A stretch of 64,000 bases of DNA from Mesotoga prima MesG1.Ag.4.2. GTDB taxonomy: Bacteria > Thermotogota > Thermotogae > Petrotogales > Kosmotogaceae. Below the pieces are notes generated by a model that had not been told where the DNA came from, did not search any database, and saw only the letters and a program-made list of their open reading frames with translations. The stretch lies in assembly GCF_000147715.2 (NCBI RefSeq), contig NC_017934.1, positions 2,728,001-2,792,000 of the forward strand, in the 5' to 3' direction. The position numbers and the translations under genes are program-made. Within the stretch, counting starts at the first letter, position 1. Every line of letters begins with the position of its first letter. Of this stretch, positions 44,105-53,124 are shown piece after piece.

Positions 44105-45340
44105 TTATCCAGCCGAATAGAATATCCCCATTGTCCAGTGTACAAATAGACGAGGCTCCCTGCGAGCAAGAGTTTCTAGCCATTTACCCGCTTTTGTACG
44201 ACCTCTCCTTTTCTTGTACTTGTTTCTTACCCACTGAACTAAGGCTTTGTTTAGCCGACTCAGTACTGTATACATCTCAAATCTGCGAAAGTGTCCATAG
44301 TAGTTTATCCAACCTCTTATTACCGGGTTGATTCTTTCTGAGAGTTCTTCAATACTCAGGTATGACTTGGTTTGAAGTCTCATTCTCCGGATCTTCTGTC
44401 TCATCGCCTTCTTTGCCTGTTCACTCACTGCAGGGGTGAAGCTGTAGAAGATCCTCCCGTTTCTGGCTTTGCAGCTACGGACTCTGAAGGTGTATCCTAG
44501 AAAGTCAAAGCTTGTATTTGGATACTCGCCCTTCCTTTTATCGTCTTTGCAGTAGACAATACGGGTCTTCTCTGGATGAAGCTCTAGTTTGCATTCTTCC
44601 ATTCTTTCTTTGAGACTTTCAAGAAGAAGCCGGGCTTCCTCCAGAGTTCTACAGTGTATCACTCCATCATCTGCGTATCTGGCAAAGGGCTTATCCGGAT
44701 GAGTTCTCTCCATCCACTTGTCGAAGGCGTAATGCATGAAGAGGTTAGCCAGTACAGGGCTTATTACCCCTCCCTGTGGCGTTCCCTTGCTCCTCTCTTC
44801 GACTCTTCCATTCGCTTGCATAAAGGGTGCTTTCAGCCATCTCCCTATGTAGAGTATTAGCCATGGAATCTTCACATGTTTCTTGACTGCCCTCATTAGT
44901 AGTTCATGGTCTATGTTGTCGAACAGTCCTTTAATGTCGAATTCCAGTACCCAGTCATACCGCCAGCATCTCTGCCTCGTTACTTCAAGGGCATCTATCG
45001 CTGACTTTCCCTCCCTGTATCCGTAGGAGTCCTTATGGAAGTATGGATCTACCAGGGGATTGAGATAGATTTTGGCTACCATCTGGGCTACTCTGTCCCC
45101 CACTGTGGGGATTCCCAGTACTCTCTTTCCTCCACTCTTCTTTTCTATCTCTATAGCTTTTACTGGAGGTGGAAAGTAACTGCCCGAGGTCATTCGATTC
45201 CAAATCTTGTAGAGATTGTTGTCAAGATCGGCTTCGAACTCTTCCAGGCTTACCTCGTCTATTCCTTCTGCCCCTCTGTTCTCTTTCACTTTCTTGAATG
45301 CTTCCAGTACTACTTTCTTGGGGATTTCATACGACCTCAT
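44105..45340 (-). CDS. ltrA: Group II intron reverse transcriptase/maturase (LtrA-type)
   Basis: 411 residues: an RT domain with the finger motif ENRGAEGIDEVSLEEFE, palm motif RYADDGVIHC (YADD active site), KGTPQGGVISPVLANLFMHY, FDFLGYTFRV, then a maturase (X) domain with INPVIRGWINYYGHF and a basic end (KYKKRRGRTKAGK). There is no HNH endonuclease, so retrohoming would rely on nicked or single-stranded targets. The frame is intact. It folds and mobilises the intron that contains it. Confidence 0.93.
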   Translation of the reverse strand: MRSYEIPKKVVLEAFKKVKENRGAEGIDEVSLEEFEADLDNNLYKIWNRMTSGSYFPPPVKAIEIEKKSGGKRVLGIPTVGDRVAQMVAKIYLNPLVDPYFHKDSYGYREGKSAIDALEVTRQRCWRYDWVLEFDIKGLFDNIDHELLMRAVKKHVKIPWLILYIGRWLKAPFMQANGRVEERSKGTPQGGVISPVLANLFMHYAFDKWMERTHPDKPFARYADDGVIHCRTLEEARLLLESLKERMEECKLELHPEKTRIVYCKDDKRKGEYPNTSFDFLGYTFRVRSCKARNGRIFYSFTPAVSEQAKKAMRQKIRRMRLQTKSYLSIEELSERINPVIRGWINYYGHFRRFEMYTVLSRLNKALVQWVRNKYKKRRGRTKAGKWLETLARREPRLFVHWTMGIFYSAG

Positions 45341-45959
45341 CTTGTCTGCTGGCTCCTTCCTTGTCTCTGTTCACAGTTCCTCCCTTTCGGTTGTCTGCAC
45401 AGAGTTGGTTGACTAACCTACAAAACTGGATAACACAGTCCCTTCGCTCCACTCCCATTACAGGAGCTTCATCACTACTACGGACTGTTCCGCCCCTGAA
45501 ATCTGGCATCGGTACTTTCACCCTCGTGGGTTCTTCCACTTGCGGCTTTTCCCTTAACATCCAGATCCAGGTTCCCAAGTTCCTAATCAAAGCCTGTACC
45601 AGGGTCACGCCACCTATATGCCGGTCACCATCTGGACAGTAAGCAGGTTTCCTCCAGACTTATCCCGGGATAGTTCCACCCCCCGGTTTAGATGACACTA
45701 GTAGTTGTTACGACACGTTCACGGTGGTTCACTTGTATTCGTCTCCTCTGGTACTCACCTGACGGGATCACTGTCCCGCCTTTTCCCGTAACGTTCACTA
45801 CCATGGCTCTTTACCACAGCAGCTTACGGCGGTTTGAAGCCTCCACCTGCATGGCGGCTTCGAGGGGCCCTCCCTCATCTTCGATTAAGCATGGCTTGAA
45901 GTTTCCTTCTTCGCCTTCTTGGCACACTGGAACTTACAACTGATCTCTTGCTCTTTTTC

Positions 45960-46090
45960 TTTGGTTTTTGCCTCCTGGTGCGTAAGCGCCAGCATCACTT
46001 CCCCGGATGCCCCTCCGGGCATCACTTCCTCGCGCCAGCGAGCCTCACTTCCTGCCGGAGGCAGCATCGCTTCTGGTCTTGATGCCACCA
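45960..46090. repeat. Array of hairpin units joined by a CATCACTTCC linker
   Basis: Four linkers (CATCACTTCC at 45993 and 46020, CCTCACTTCC at 46043, CATCGCTTCT at 46065) separate hairpins of unrelated sequence but kept pairing: CTGGTGC-GTAA-GCGCCAG, GATGCCC-CTCC-GGGCATC (or the shorter CCGGA/TCCGG), TCGC-GCCA-GCGA, and TGCC-GGA-GGCA. Units are 22-27 bases long. It lies in the 5' exon side of the group II intron, just before the MATE gene. Confidence 0.65.
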
Positions 46091-46180
46091 ACCCCCAGAC
46101 CACGGACTTTTCTCGCTTCTTATTTCGTAACTGTTGTGTTATAAATGAAATAGTACGTAATCGAAATCATAGGAGTGAAG

Positions 46181-47518
46181 ATGAAACGAGTCAATATTCT
46201 GAATGAAAACATGATGAGTGCCCTTTTTAAACTCGCCTGGCCGGCCGTTCTTACCATGCTCTTCCAGACTGTTTACAACATGGTCGACGCATACTGGCTC
46301 GGGAAGCTGGGAAAGATTGAGATCTCCGCACCCACAATTGCGTGGCCTGCAATCTTCTTGTTGATCTCTATTGGCGGAGGATTAGCGGTGGCCGGACTTG
46401 CGCTAGTCTCTCAAAATCTCGGAGCAGGAAGAAAGGAAGAGGCCACACATGTAGCCGGGCAGGTTATTTCCACAAGCTTCGCCGTCGCTGTTGTTCTCGG
46501 TCTTCTCGGTGCGATCTTCTCCGAAGCCGTTTTGAGGCTTCTCAGTATTCCGCCAGAGTTGCTTTCAGTTACCAATATTTATATGAGAACGATCTTTCTG
46601 GGAGCTCCATTCACCTTCACGATGTTCACTTTCAACTCACTCTTCACCGCTATTGGTGATACAAAGACACCGATGTACTTGATGGGTTTCTCTGTAACGG
46701 TGAATGCACTTATCGATCCTCTCTTAATATTCGGTATAGGCTTTCCCAGACTGGAAGTCTTCGGTGCCGCGCTTGCAACTGTAATATCAAGAGGAGTTGT
46801 AGTGATAATCGCGACGGTCATATTATTCAAAGGAAAGAGAGGATTCAAAATCAATTTGAGGGATCTTAGGCCAAAGTGGAAGACTCTTGTCCGCGTCTTG
46901 AGAATAGGCCTCCCATCGTCAGCCGGACAGTCGATCACGGCTCTTGCGTTCCTAATAATTACCTCGATGGTTGCCGGGTTCGGTTCAGTTGCAACCGCTG
47001 CCCTGGGCGTGGGAAACAGGATTACTTCGCTTGCAACGATGTTTTCTTTCGGCCTTTCCCAGGCAACGTCGTCGATGGTTGGGCAGTATCTAGGTGCTGG
47101 AAGAAAGAGTGACGCTTATTCAGTTGTATGGAAGGCGACCGGAATAAACGTGTTGATTGTTGGAGTGATCAGCACCGGCACGTTCTTCTTCGGGAAGGAA
47201 GTGACGGCGTTTTTCATCAACGACCCGCTCGTATTGATTGAAGGAGAGAAGTATTTCAGAATAGTCTCCTTTTCGATACCGATCTTCGCAAGTTACAACA
47301 TCTTCGACATGGCTTTAAGAGGCTCGGGCCATACAGTTCAGTCCATGATTCTCAATATCACTAGACTATGGGGGATACGCCTTCCTCTGATATACTTCTT
47401 CGGTATGTCCATGGGAATCACAGGAATTTGGTACGCGATGTTCGTAAGCAATCTGGTGATTTCCTCTGCAGCGGCCATAGTTATTTTCATGAAGCGTTGG
47501 CTGAACCCGGTTATTTAG
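46181..47518 (+). CDS. MATE-family multidrug/cation antiporter
   Basis: A 445-residue polytopic protein with twelve hydrophobic segments in two similar halves: LFKLAWPAVLTMLFQTVYNM (first helix) and VLRIGLPSSAGQSITALAFL (start of second half), GAPFTFTMFTFNSLFTAIGD and IPIFASYNIFDMALRGSGHT at equivalent places. MATE transporters export organic cations with Na+ or H+. ATG 46181 has AGGAG five bases upstream. It stands alone after the repeat array. Confidence 0.92.
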   Translation: MKRVNILNENMMSALFKLAWPAVLTMLFQTVYNMVDAYWLGKLGKIEISAPTIAWPAIFLLISIGGGLAVAGLALVSQNLGAGRKEEATHVAGQVISTSFAVAVVLGLLGAIFSEAVLRLLSIPPELLSVTNIYMRTIFLGAPFTFTMFTFNSLFTAIGDTKTPMYLMGFSVTVNALIDPLLIFGIGFPRLEVFGAALATVISRGVVVIIATVILFKGKRGFKINLRDLRPKWKTLVRVLRIGLPSSAGQSITALAFLIITSMVAGFGSVATAALGVGNRITSLATMFSFGLSQATSSMVGQYLGAGRKSDAYSVVWKATGINVLIVGVISTGTFFFGKEVTAFFINDPLVLIEGEKYFRIVSFSIPIFASYNIFDMALRGSGHTVQSMILNITRLWGIRLPLIYFFGMSMGITGIWYAMFVSNLVISSAAAIVIFMKRWLNPVI

Positions 47519-47817
47519 GATAGAACATGTCAAGTCCAATGTGAGGTAATTACTACCGTTTACAGACGATGTCTTCGATATTTTACCTAAATTCTCTTCA
47601 TTGTTTCACTTCGTAATATTTTCTTATTGTCATTAGTGGTAGTATTCGTACAACATGCAAATGCTCGAATTTCTTCGTTCTGGCTAGTTAAATATACGTT
47701 CGGGGGAATAATTAGCTTAGAACACTGATTTCTGTTCTTGCTTGGATTTGAAAGAATGTTCATCAGATTATGGGTTAGTCTCATTCACTTGTAACCACTT
47801 CAGGAGGAGGTAGAAGT
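47519..47817. other. AT-rich non-coding stretch before livJ
   Basis: About 300 bases with no gene. It must hold the liv promoter. I could not point to a specific site beyond the AGGAGG ribosome site at about 47802. Confidence 0.5.
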
Positions 47818-48921
47818 ATGAGAAAACTCTTTGTAATTCTTTTAGTTGTCTTTCTTTCAGTATCAGCACTTGCTTCAATCAAGGTAGGTGCGATTCTTCC
47901 GATGACCGGTGGAGTCGCCGCGTTTGGCCAGATGATCTGGCAGGGAGTCGAACTTGCCAACGAGCTTTTCCCGGAGGTTCTTGGGGAGAAAATTGAAATC
48001 GTCTTACTCGACAACAACTCCGACAAGGTTCAGGCCGTTAACACCGCCCGTCGTGCGATCGAGCAGGAAGGGGTTGTTGCTATCATCGGGCAGGTAATAA
48101 GCTCAAACACGATTGCCGGAGGAACGGTTGCAGAAGAAAACGGCGTTGCAATGGTTTCTCCCAGCTCAACTAATCCCCTCGTAACTCAGGACAAGAAGTA
48201 TGTTTCCCGTGTCTGTTTCAGCGATCCCTTCCAGGGGGTTGCGGCAGCGATGCTTGCATTCAATAACATGGGTGCGGAAAACGTTGCTGTCTTCGTAGAC
48301 GTTGAGCAGGATTATGCCGTCGGATTTGCAAATTACTTCAAGGAAACGGCTAACGAGCTTGGTGGAAGCGTATTCTACGAGTACTACAAATCTGGAGACC
48401 AGGACTTCACAGCCCAGGTTTCCGATGCCATCTCCAAGGGTGCCGGTGCCTTCTTCATTCCCGGTTACTATCAGGAAATCGCGCTAATAGCCATCCAGGC
48501 CAGACAACTTGGTTTCTACGAGCCGATAATAGCAGGTGACGGGGCGGCCGTGCCGGAAACTATTGAAATCGGTGGAGATGCCGTAAACGGACTCTACTTT
48601 ACAACTCACTACGATGCAGGAAGTCCAGCAATCACAGAGAATGCGAAGCTTTTCGTAGAAGCCTACACCGCCAAGTACGGTGAAGCGCCCGGAACATTCA
48701 CCGCCCTCGGGTTCGACACATATCTGGTCGTCAGGGACGCAATAGAACGTGCGGGGAGCACAGATAGAGAAGCCATAGCCAAGGCCGTTCGACAGACAAA
48801 GGATTTTCCTGCCGTGACGGGAATAATCACTATCGATGAAAACGGTGACGCGATAAAGTCCGTTGCGATTGTAAAGATTGAAAACGGTAAGTTCGTGTAC
48901 GATACAACTATAAATCCGTAG
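47818..48921 (+). CDS. livJ: Branched-chain amino acid ABC transporter substrate-binding protein LivJ
   Basis: A 367-residue Peripla_BP_6 protein with a signal peptide (MRKLFVILLVVFLSVSALAS). The mature start is the family form (IKVGAILPMTGGVAAFGQMI), followed by AIIGQVISSNTIAGGTVAEE, MVSPSSTNPLVT and FTALGFDTYLVVRDAIERAG. It begins a five-gene liv operon. A GC-rich hairpin follows its stop, which commonly lets binding protein be made in excess over the membrane parts. Confidence 0.94.
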   Translation: MRKLFVILLVVFLSVSALASIKVGAILPMTGGVAAFGQMIWQGVELANELFPEVLGEKIEIVLLDNNSDKVQAVNTARRAIEQEGVVAIIGQVISSNTIAGGTVAEENGVAMVSPSSTNPLVTQDKKYVSRVCFSDPFQGVAAAMLAFNNMGAENVAVFVDVEQDYAVGFANYFKETANELGGSVFYEYYKSGDQDFTAQVSDAISKGAGAFFIPGYYQEIALIAIQARQLGFYEPIIAGDGAAVPETIEIGGDAVNGLYFTTHYDAGSPAITENAKLFVEAYTAKYGEAPGTFTALGFDTYLVVRDAIERAGSTDREAIAKAVRQTKDFPAVTGIITIDENGDAIKSVAIVKIENGKFVYDTTINP

Positions 48922-48928
48922 TAAAGAA

Positions 48929-48949
48929 GGTGGGGCTAAAAGCCCCACC
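48929..48949 (+). terminator. Hairpin between livJ and livH (attenuator)
   Basis: GGTGGGGCT (48929-48937) / AGCCCCACC (48941-48949) with loop AAA, then CTCCCCTTTCTCTTTT. A likely partial terminator or mRNA stabiliser just after livJ. Confidence 0.7.
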
Positions 48950-48986
48950 CTCCCCTTTCTCTTTTCAATCGGCCGGAGGTGTAAGC

Positions 48987-49928
48987 TTGGATCCTAAGAC
49001 TCTTCTACAGAACTTTATCAACGGTCTTAGTCTCGGTTCCCTTTATGCCCTGATAGCGATAGGCTATACAATGGTTTACGGGATTTTAAGGCTGATCAAT
49101 TTTGCTCATGGCGACATCTTCATGATGGCCGTCTATTTTGCTCTGTTCTTTGTGACTCTTGCGCAGCTTCCATGGTATCTTGCGGCCATTCTTGCCGTAG
49201 CTTGCGCTGCTCTTCTTGGATTTACGGTTGACAGGATTGCCTACAAACCTATCAGGAATGCTCCTAGAATATCGGCGCTGATAACGGCTATCGGTGTTTC
49301 TTTCTTTCTTGAAAGTCTTGCGGTAGTCGTATTCTCCGGTATCCCGAGATCATTCCGTACTATCTTCCCCCAATCTCTCAATGAAATGATTATCATCGGC
49401 GGTGAGATGGAGGTCAAATATGGGAGAGAGGTGATAGTCGGCGGGATAAGATTTCCGGTAATCTCTCTCATAACACTTATCGTTGCTGCAATTGCGCTCG
49501 TCTTTTTGTGGTGGTTCATCTTCAAAACAAAGGTGGGAATGGCTATGAGGGCCGTTTCCCTGGATATTCAGACAACATCGCTTATGGGAGTCAATGTCGA
49601 CAGGGTAATCGGAATGACATTTGCACTCGGCTCGGCGCTTGCAGGGATTGGTGGAATACTCTGGGCAATAAGATATCCCCAGGTCTGGCCCTATATGGGA
49701 TTTATACCCGGAATGAAGGCCTTTGTCGCCGCCGTCTTCGGAGGAATAGGTTCAGTGCCGGGAGCGGTTCTCGGAGGTCTGATACTTGGAATAACCGAAG
49801 TCATGATGGTAGGAATAATGCCCGGGGCGGCAGGTTACAGAGATGCCTTCGCCTTCTTCATCCTGATAATCGTCCTTTCAATCAAGCCATCCGGTCTGCT
49901 TGGAAGGCCTGAAATAGTAAAGGTGTGA
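48987..49928 (+). CDS. livH: Branched-chain amino acid ABC permease LivH
   Basis: About 313 residues with eight hydrophobic segments and the LivH pattern: FINGLSLGSLYALIAIGYTM, GILRLINFAHGDIFMMAVYF, RAVSLDIQTTSLMGVNVDRV (ATPase contact), and AFVAAVFGGIGSVPGAVLGG. The start is TTG 48987 behind GGAGGTG. An upstream in-frame ATG at 48930 lies within the hairpin and is not used. It forms the channel with LivM, four bases downstream. Confidence 0.93.
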   Translation: MDPKTLLQNFINGLSLGSLYALIAIGYTMVYGILRLINFAHGDIFMMAVYFALFFVTLAQLPWYLAAILAVACAALLGFTVDRIAYKPIRNAPRISALITAIGVSFFLESLAVVVFSGIPRSFRTIFPQSLNEMIIIGGEMEVKYGREVIVGGIRFPVISLITLIVAAIALVFLWWFIFKTKVGMAMRAVSLDIQTTSLMGVNVDRVIGMTFALGSALAGIGGILWAIRYPQVWPYMGFIPGMKAFVAAVFGGIGSVPGAVLGGLILGITEVMMVGIMPGAAGYRDAFAFFILIIVLSIKPSGLLGRPEIVKV

Positions 49929-49932
49929 TTGA

Positions 49933-50979
49933 ATGAAGAAGCGGACCAAAATGATACTCACTTTGATAGCATTACCCTCCATAGCGCTTCTTCTTTTTCT
50001 TTCGCAGGAATTACTGAACAGCTATTATTCGAGAATAATAACGCTTATTGGTATATATGGAATCATGGCGGTAAGCCTTACATTGGTTAATGGAATATCG
50101 GGAGTCTTCTCGCTGGGACATGCAGGGTTTATTGCGGTTGGAGCATACACTTCCGCGCTCCTGACTCTGTCGCCGGAGCAAAAGGAAATGACCTTTCTCA
50201 TTGAGAAACTGGTGTGGCCGCTGAACTCTATTCAGATTCCCTTCTTCTGGGCAACGATAATTGCCGGTCTCGTCGCGGCCGTATTTGCTTTCCTGATTGG
50301 CTGGCCGTCGTTGAGGCTTACAGGTGACTACTTTGCAATTGCGACGCTCGGTTTTTCCGAAATAATCAGGATCTTTGCGCTTAATCTCAATTCAATAACA
50401 AACGGGGCGCTGGGCCTAAAGGCGCTTCCCGATCACACGAATGTCTGGTGGGCATGGGGCTGGTTGCTTGTTACCGTAGCCACTGTCCTGAGTCTTGCTT
50501 ACAGTTCCTTCGGAAGGGCCTTGAGGGCTATACGAGAAGACAGAGTCGCGGCTCAAGCGATGGGGATAAATGTCTTCAAGCATCAGTTGACAGCCTTTGT
50601 TCTTGGCGGGTTTTTTGCGGGGATTTCCGGGTCTTTGTACGGACACTGGCTCAGCACAATCGATCCTAGAACAAACACGTTTGGCATCCTTCTCACCTTC
50701 AACGTTCTGATAATGATAGTTCTCGGCGGGCTGGGAAGCATAACAGGAGCTATAATCGGCGGTGCGCTCTTTGCTTTCCTTAGCGAGTGGCTACGCTTCC
50801 TCGAGGGCCCCATGAATATCCTGGGTTTCAAGATTATGGGCATAAGCGGTATGAGAATGCTCGTCTTCTCGGGACTCTTCGTGATAATTATGATCTTCTG
50901 GCCGAGGGGACTGATGGGAAGAAGTGAGTTCTCCTGGGATGGACTCGTTTCTGTTTTCAAGAGGAGATACAAGAGATGA
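49933..50979 (+). CDS. livM: Branched-chain amino acid ABC permease LivM
   Basis: A 348-residue membrane protein: IGIYGIMAVSLTLVNGISGV, FSLGHAGFIAVGAYTSALLT, SLRLTGDYFAIATLGFSEII, and RALRAIREDRVAAQAMGINV as the ATPase-contact loop. A long loop (about residues 80-100) separates two helices. It overlaps livG by four bases (ATGA). Confidence 0.94.
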   Translation: MKKRTKMILTLIALPSIALLLFLSQELLNSYYSRIITLIGIYGIMAVSLTLVNGISGVFSLGHAGFIAVGAYTSALLTLSPEQKEMTFLIEKLVWPLNSIQIPFFWATIIAGLVAAVFAFLIGWPSLRLTGDYFAIATLGFSEIIRIFALNLNSITNGALGLKALPDHTNVWWAWGWLLVTVATVLSLAYSSFGRALRAIREDRVAAQAMGINVFKHQLTAFVLGGFFAGISGSLYGHWLSTIDPRTNTFGILLTFNVLIMIVLGGLGSITGAIIGGALFAFLSEWLRFLEGPMNILGFKIMGISGMRMLVFSGLFVIIMIFWPRGLMGRSEFSWDGLVSVFKRRYKR

Positions 50980-51770
50980 GTCTGCTCACACTTGAGAATG
51001 TAACAATGAAGTTCGGCGGACTCACCGCAGTGAAGGATGTAACGCTTCGCGTAGAAGAAGGCGAGATCTTTGGTTTGATCGGCCCGAACGGTGCCGGAAA
51101 GACAACGATCTTCAATATGATAACGGGACACTACAAACCTACAGATGGTCGTATATTGTTCAGGGAAAATGAGATTACGGCACTCCAACCGGACAAGATA
51201 ACAAGAACTGGGATTGCAAGGACTTTTCAGAACATCCGTCTGTTCAGAGATCTTACCGTTTTAGAGAACGTAATGGTTTCTCAACACCATACGATTGCAA
51301 GCAACGGAAAGGCCGTAAGCTGGTTTTTCAAAAGCGTTACCAGACTGGGTTATTCCGAGAAAGAACGGGAGATGAGAAACAAGGCTCTTGAACTGCTGAG
51401 TGTTCTCGGTCTCGAAATGCTGGCGAATGAAAAGTCCAGCGCGTTATCTTATGGTTCGCAAAGGCTACTGGAGATTGCAAGGGCAATGGCGACGGGGGCG
51501 ACTCTTCTCCTTCTCGACGAACCGGCTGCCGGGATGAATGCCTCTGAAACGGCAGGTCTTGTAGATACTATCAGGAGAATTCGCGATGATTTCGGCCTTA
51601 CAGTTCTACTCATAGAGCATGATATGAAACTGGTAATGGGGCTTTGTGAAAGGATAATGGTTCTGGATCACGGAAGGACCATCAGTGAAGGGGACCCCGC
51701 CTTTGTTCAGAAGGACGTGAGGGTTATCGAAGCCTATCTGGGTAGGGAGTGGGTTACGGTTGGCAAATGA
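50976..51770 (+). CDS. livG: Branched-chain amino acid ABC ATPase LivG
   Basis: A 264-residue ATPase with Walker A GPNGAGKT, Q-loop RTFQNIRLF, signature LSYGSQRLLEIARA, Walker B LLLLDEPAAGMN and switch histidine IEHDM. The C-terminal tail (VRVIEAYLGREW) is typical of LivG. It pairs with LivF, whose gene overlaps by 11 bases. Confidence 0.95.
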   Translation: MSLLTLENVTMKFGGLTAVKDVTLRVEEGEIFGLIGPNGAGKTTIFNMITGHYKPTDGRILFRENEITALQPDKITRTGIARTFQNIRLFRDLTVLENVMVSQHHTIASNGKAVSWFFKSVTRLGYSEKEREMRNKALELLSVLGLEMLANEKSSALSYGSQRLLEIARAMATGATLLLLDEPAAGMNASETAGLVDTIRRIRDDFGLTVLLIEHDMKLVMGLCERIMVLDHGRTISEGDPAFVQKDVRVIEAYLGREWVTVGK

Positions 51771-52476
51771 AATTCTCAGCGTTGATGAGCTCCAGGTTTC
51801 ATACGGTGTCATCAAGGCAGTAAAAGGCATAACGCTCTCCGTTGAGGAGGGCAGTATTGTAACTATAATAGGCTCTAATGGCGCCGGGAAGAGCACCACG
51901 CTTGGTGCCGTAAGCGGACTGATAAGGCCCTCCGGTGGAAAAGTCTCTTTCAGAGGGAACAATATCAACAGGCTGGGAGCCGCCAGAACGGCAAAGCTTG
52001 GGATTTCTCTCGTACCTGAAGGAAGGAGGATATTCTCAAATCTCACGGTTAGAGAGAATCTTCTTATGGGAGCATACAACAGGAAGGACAAAGAAGAGAT
52101 AGAAGGCAACTTCGAGGCGGTCTTCTCGCTTTTCCCTGTTCTAAAAGAGAGATTGAAACAGTCCGGAGGAACGCTTTCCGGTGGAGAACAGCAGATGCTG
52201 GCTATAGGTAGAAGCCTTATGGCGAATCCCGATCTAATAATGATGGATGAACCTTCGCTCGGTCTAGCACCCATTGTCGTTGAAGAGGTTTTTCAGGCAA
52301 TCCAGACACTCAATTCGCGGGGAGTTACCATACTGCTTGTCGAACAGAATGCGGCCAAGGCCCTTGAAATATCGAAATATGCTTATGTGCTGGAAACAGG
52401 AAAGATTACACTTCAAGGTTCAGCAAAGGAACTACTTGAAAGTGAAGAGGTTAGAAAAGTGTACCTGGGAATTTGA
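51760..52476 (+). CDS. livF: Branched-chain amino acid ABC ATPase LivF
   Basis: A 238-residue ATPase with Walker A GSNGAGKS, signature LSGGEQQMLAIGRSL, Walker B LIMMDEPSLGLA and switch LLVEQNA. The start is TTG 51760, overlapping livG. Last gene of the operon; it converges on plsY 11 bases away. Confidence 0.95.
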   Translation: MANEILSVDELQVSYGVIKAVKGITLSVEEGSIVTIIGSNGAGKSTTLGAVSGLIRPSGGKVSFRGNNINRLGAARTAKLGISLVPEGRRIFSNLTVRENLLMGAYNRKDKEEIEGNFEAVFSLFPVLKERLKQSGGTLSGGEQQMLAIGRSLMANPDLIMMDEPSLGLAPIVVEEVFQAIQTLNSRGVTILLVEQNAAKALEISKYAYVLETGKITLQGSAKELLESEEVRKVYLGI

Positions 52477-52487
52477 GAGAATCACCC

Positions 52488-53117
52488 TTAGGCCCCTTTT
52501 TGCGGGGCCCTTTTCTTTTTTCTTATGTGCGCCCGCAGCCCCGGTTCTTCTCCCCGCAAAATTCTCTGAATATTCTCGAGATTTCTAGCTATCATGATTA
52601 CTGCAATGGGTATCAAAAGAAGAGATATTCCCCATCTGTACCCAAAGATTCTGAAAAGGAAGATCATTACTGAAGAGACTGCAATAATGCCCGGAGCCGC
52701 GTAGTCCGTAATCGCGATAAAAGCGAGAAGTATGACCATACAGATCAGGGCGACCTGGTAATCAAGACCTATAAGGCCACCGGCCAGTGTTGCGGTTCCC
52801 TTCCCACCCTTGAACCTCAGAAAGACGGGATACATATGACCGATCGCGGCAAAACTGGCCGCAATGAAAAGCATCTGATAGGTCCAGTGAGGGGAGACGC
52901 CCTTAATAATCAAGATCGTTCCCAGGCCCTTCATGAAGTCGATAGCTCCAGTGAGGATTCCAATCTTCCAGCCCTTTACGGCAACCATGTTGGAAGCTCC
53001 CATATTACCGGTGCCCTGTTTTCTTATGTCGAATCCATAGAGACTCTTCCCGATGAGAAATGCTGTGGGAATGGATCCAATCAGATAGGCCAAGAGCGCG
53101 GAGAACAAGATTTCCAT
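52488..53117 (-). CDS. plsY: Acyl-phosphate:glycerol-3-phosphate acyltransferase PlsY
   Basis: About 209 residues with five hydrophobic segments and the three PlsY motifs: IGSIPTAFLIGKSLYGFDIR (motif 1), KQGTGNMGASNMVAVKGWK, and FLRFKGGKGTATLAGGLIG with the KGGKGTA phosphate motif. It transfers acyl groups from acyl phosphate to glycerol-3-phosphate in phospholipid synthesis. ATG 53117 follows the stop of the DUF1295 gene by eight bases. The last codons of the gene (RAPQKGA) are encoded by the terminator of livF on the other strand. Confidence 0.95.
   Translation of the reverse strand: MEILFSALLAYLIGSIPTAFLIGKSLYGFDIRKQGTGNMGASNMVAVKGWKIGILTGAIDFMKGLGTILIIKGVSPHWTYQMLFIAASFAAIGHMYPVFLRFKGGKGTATLAGGLIGLDYQVALICMVILLAFIAITDYAAPGIIAVSSVMIFLFRIFGYRWGISLLLIPIAVIMIARNLENIQRILRGEEPGLRAHIRKKKRAPQKGA
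52491..52521 (+). terminator. Intrinsic terminator of the liv operon
   Basis: GGCCCC (52491-52496) / GGGGCC (52504-52509) followed by CTTTTCTTTTTTC. It lies 15 bases past livF and overlaps the 3' end of plsY on minus. Confidence 0.85.
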
Positions 53118-53124
53118 TTCTACG

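Larger units (their letters stand above)
44029..45927 (-). mobile_element. Group II intron with maturase gene
   Basis: On minus the intron would start at 45927 with GTGTGCC (5' GUGYG consensus) and end near 44029 in CTACTCAC. The reverse transcriptase lies at 45340-44105, and domain V at 44101-44068 with domain VI after it, the order expected for group II introns. The 3' end could be at 44034 instead (CTAC). The exons read AGTTGTAAGTTCCA and CAGTTGCAAGTTC, so the target is a non-coding repeated word. Both ends are inferred from consensus only. Confidence 0.82.

Noticed and set aside
45885-46206. Protein-coding frames on both strands across 45885-46206
   Set aside because: They run through the hairpin array and the intron end, have no ribosome sites and low-complexity translations.
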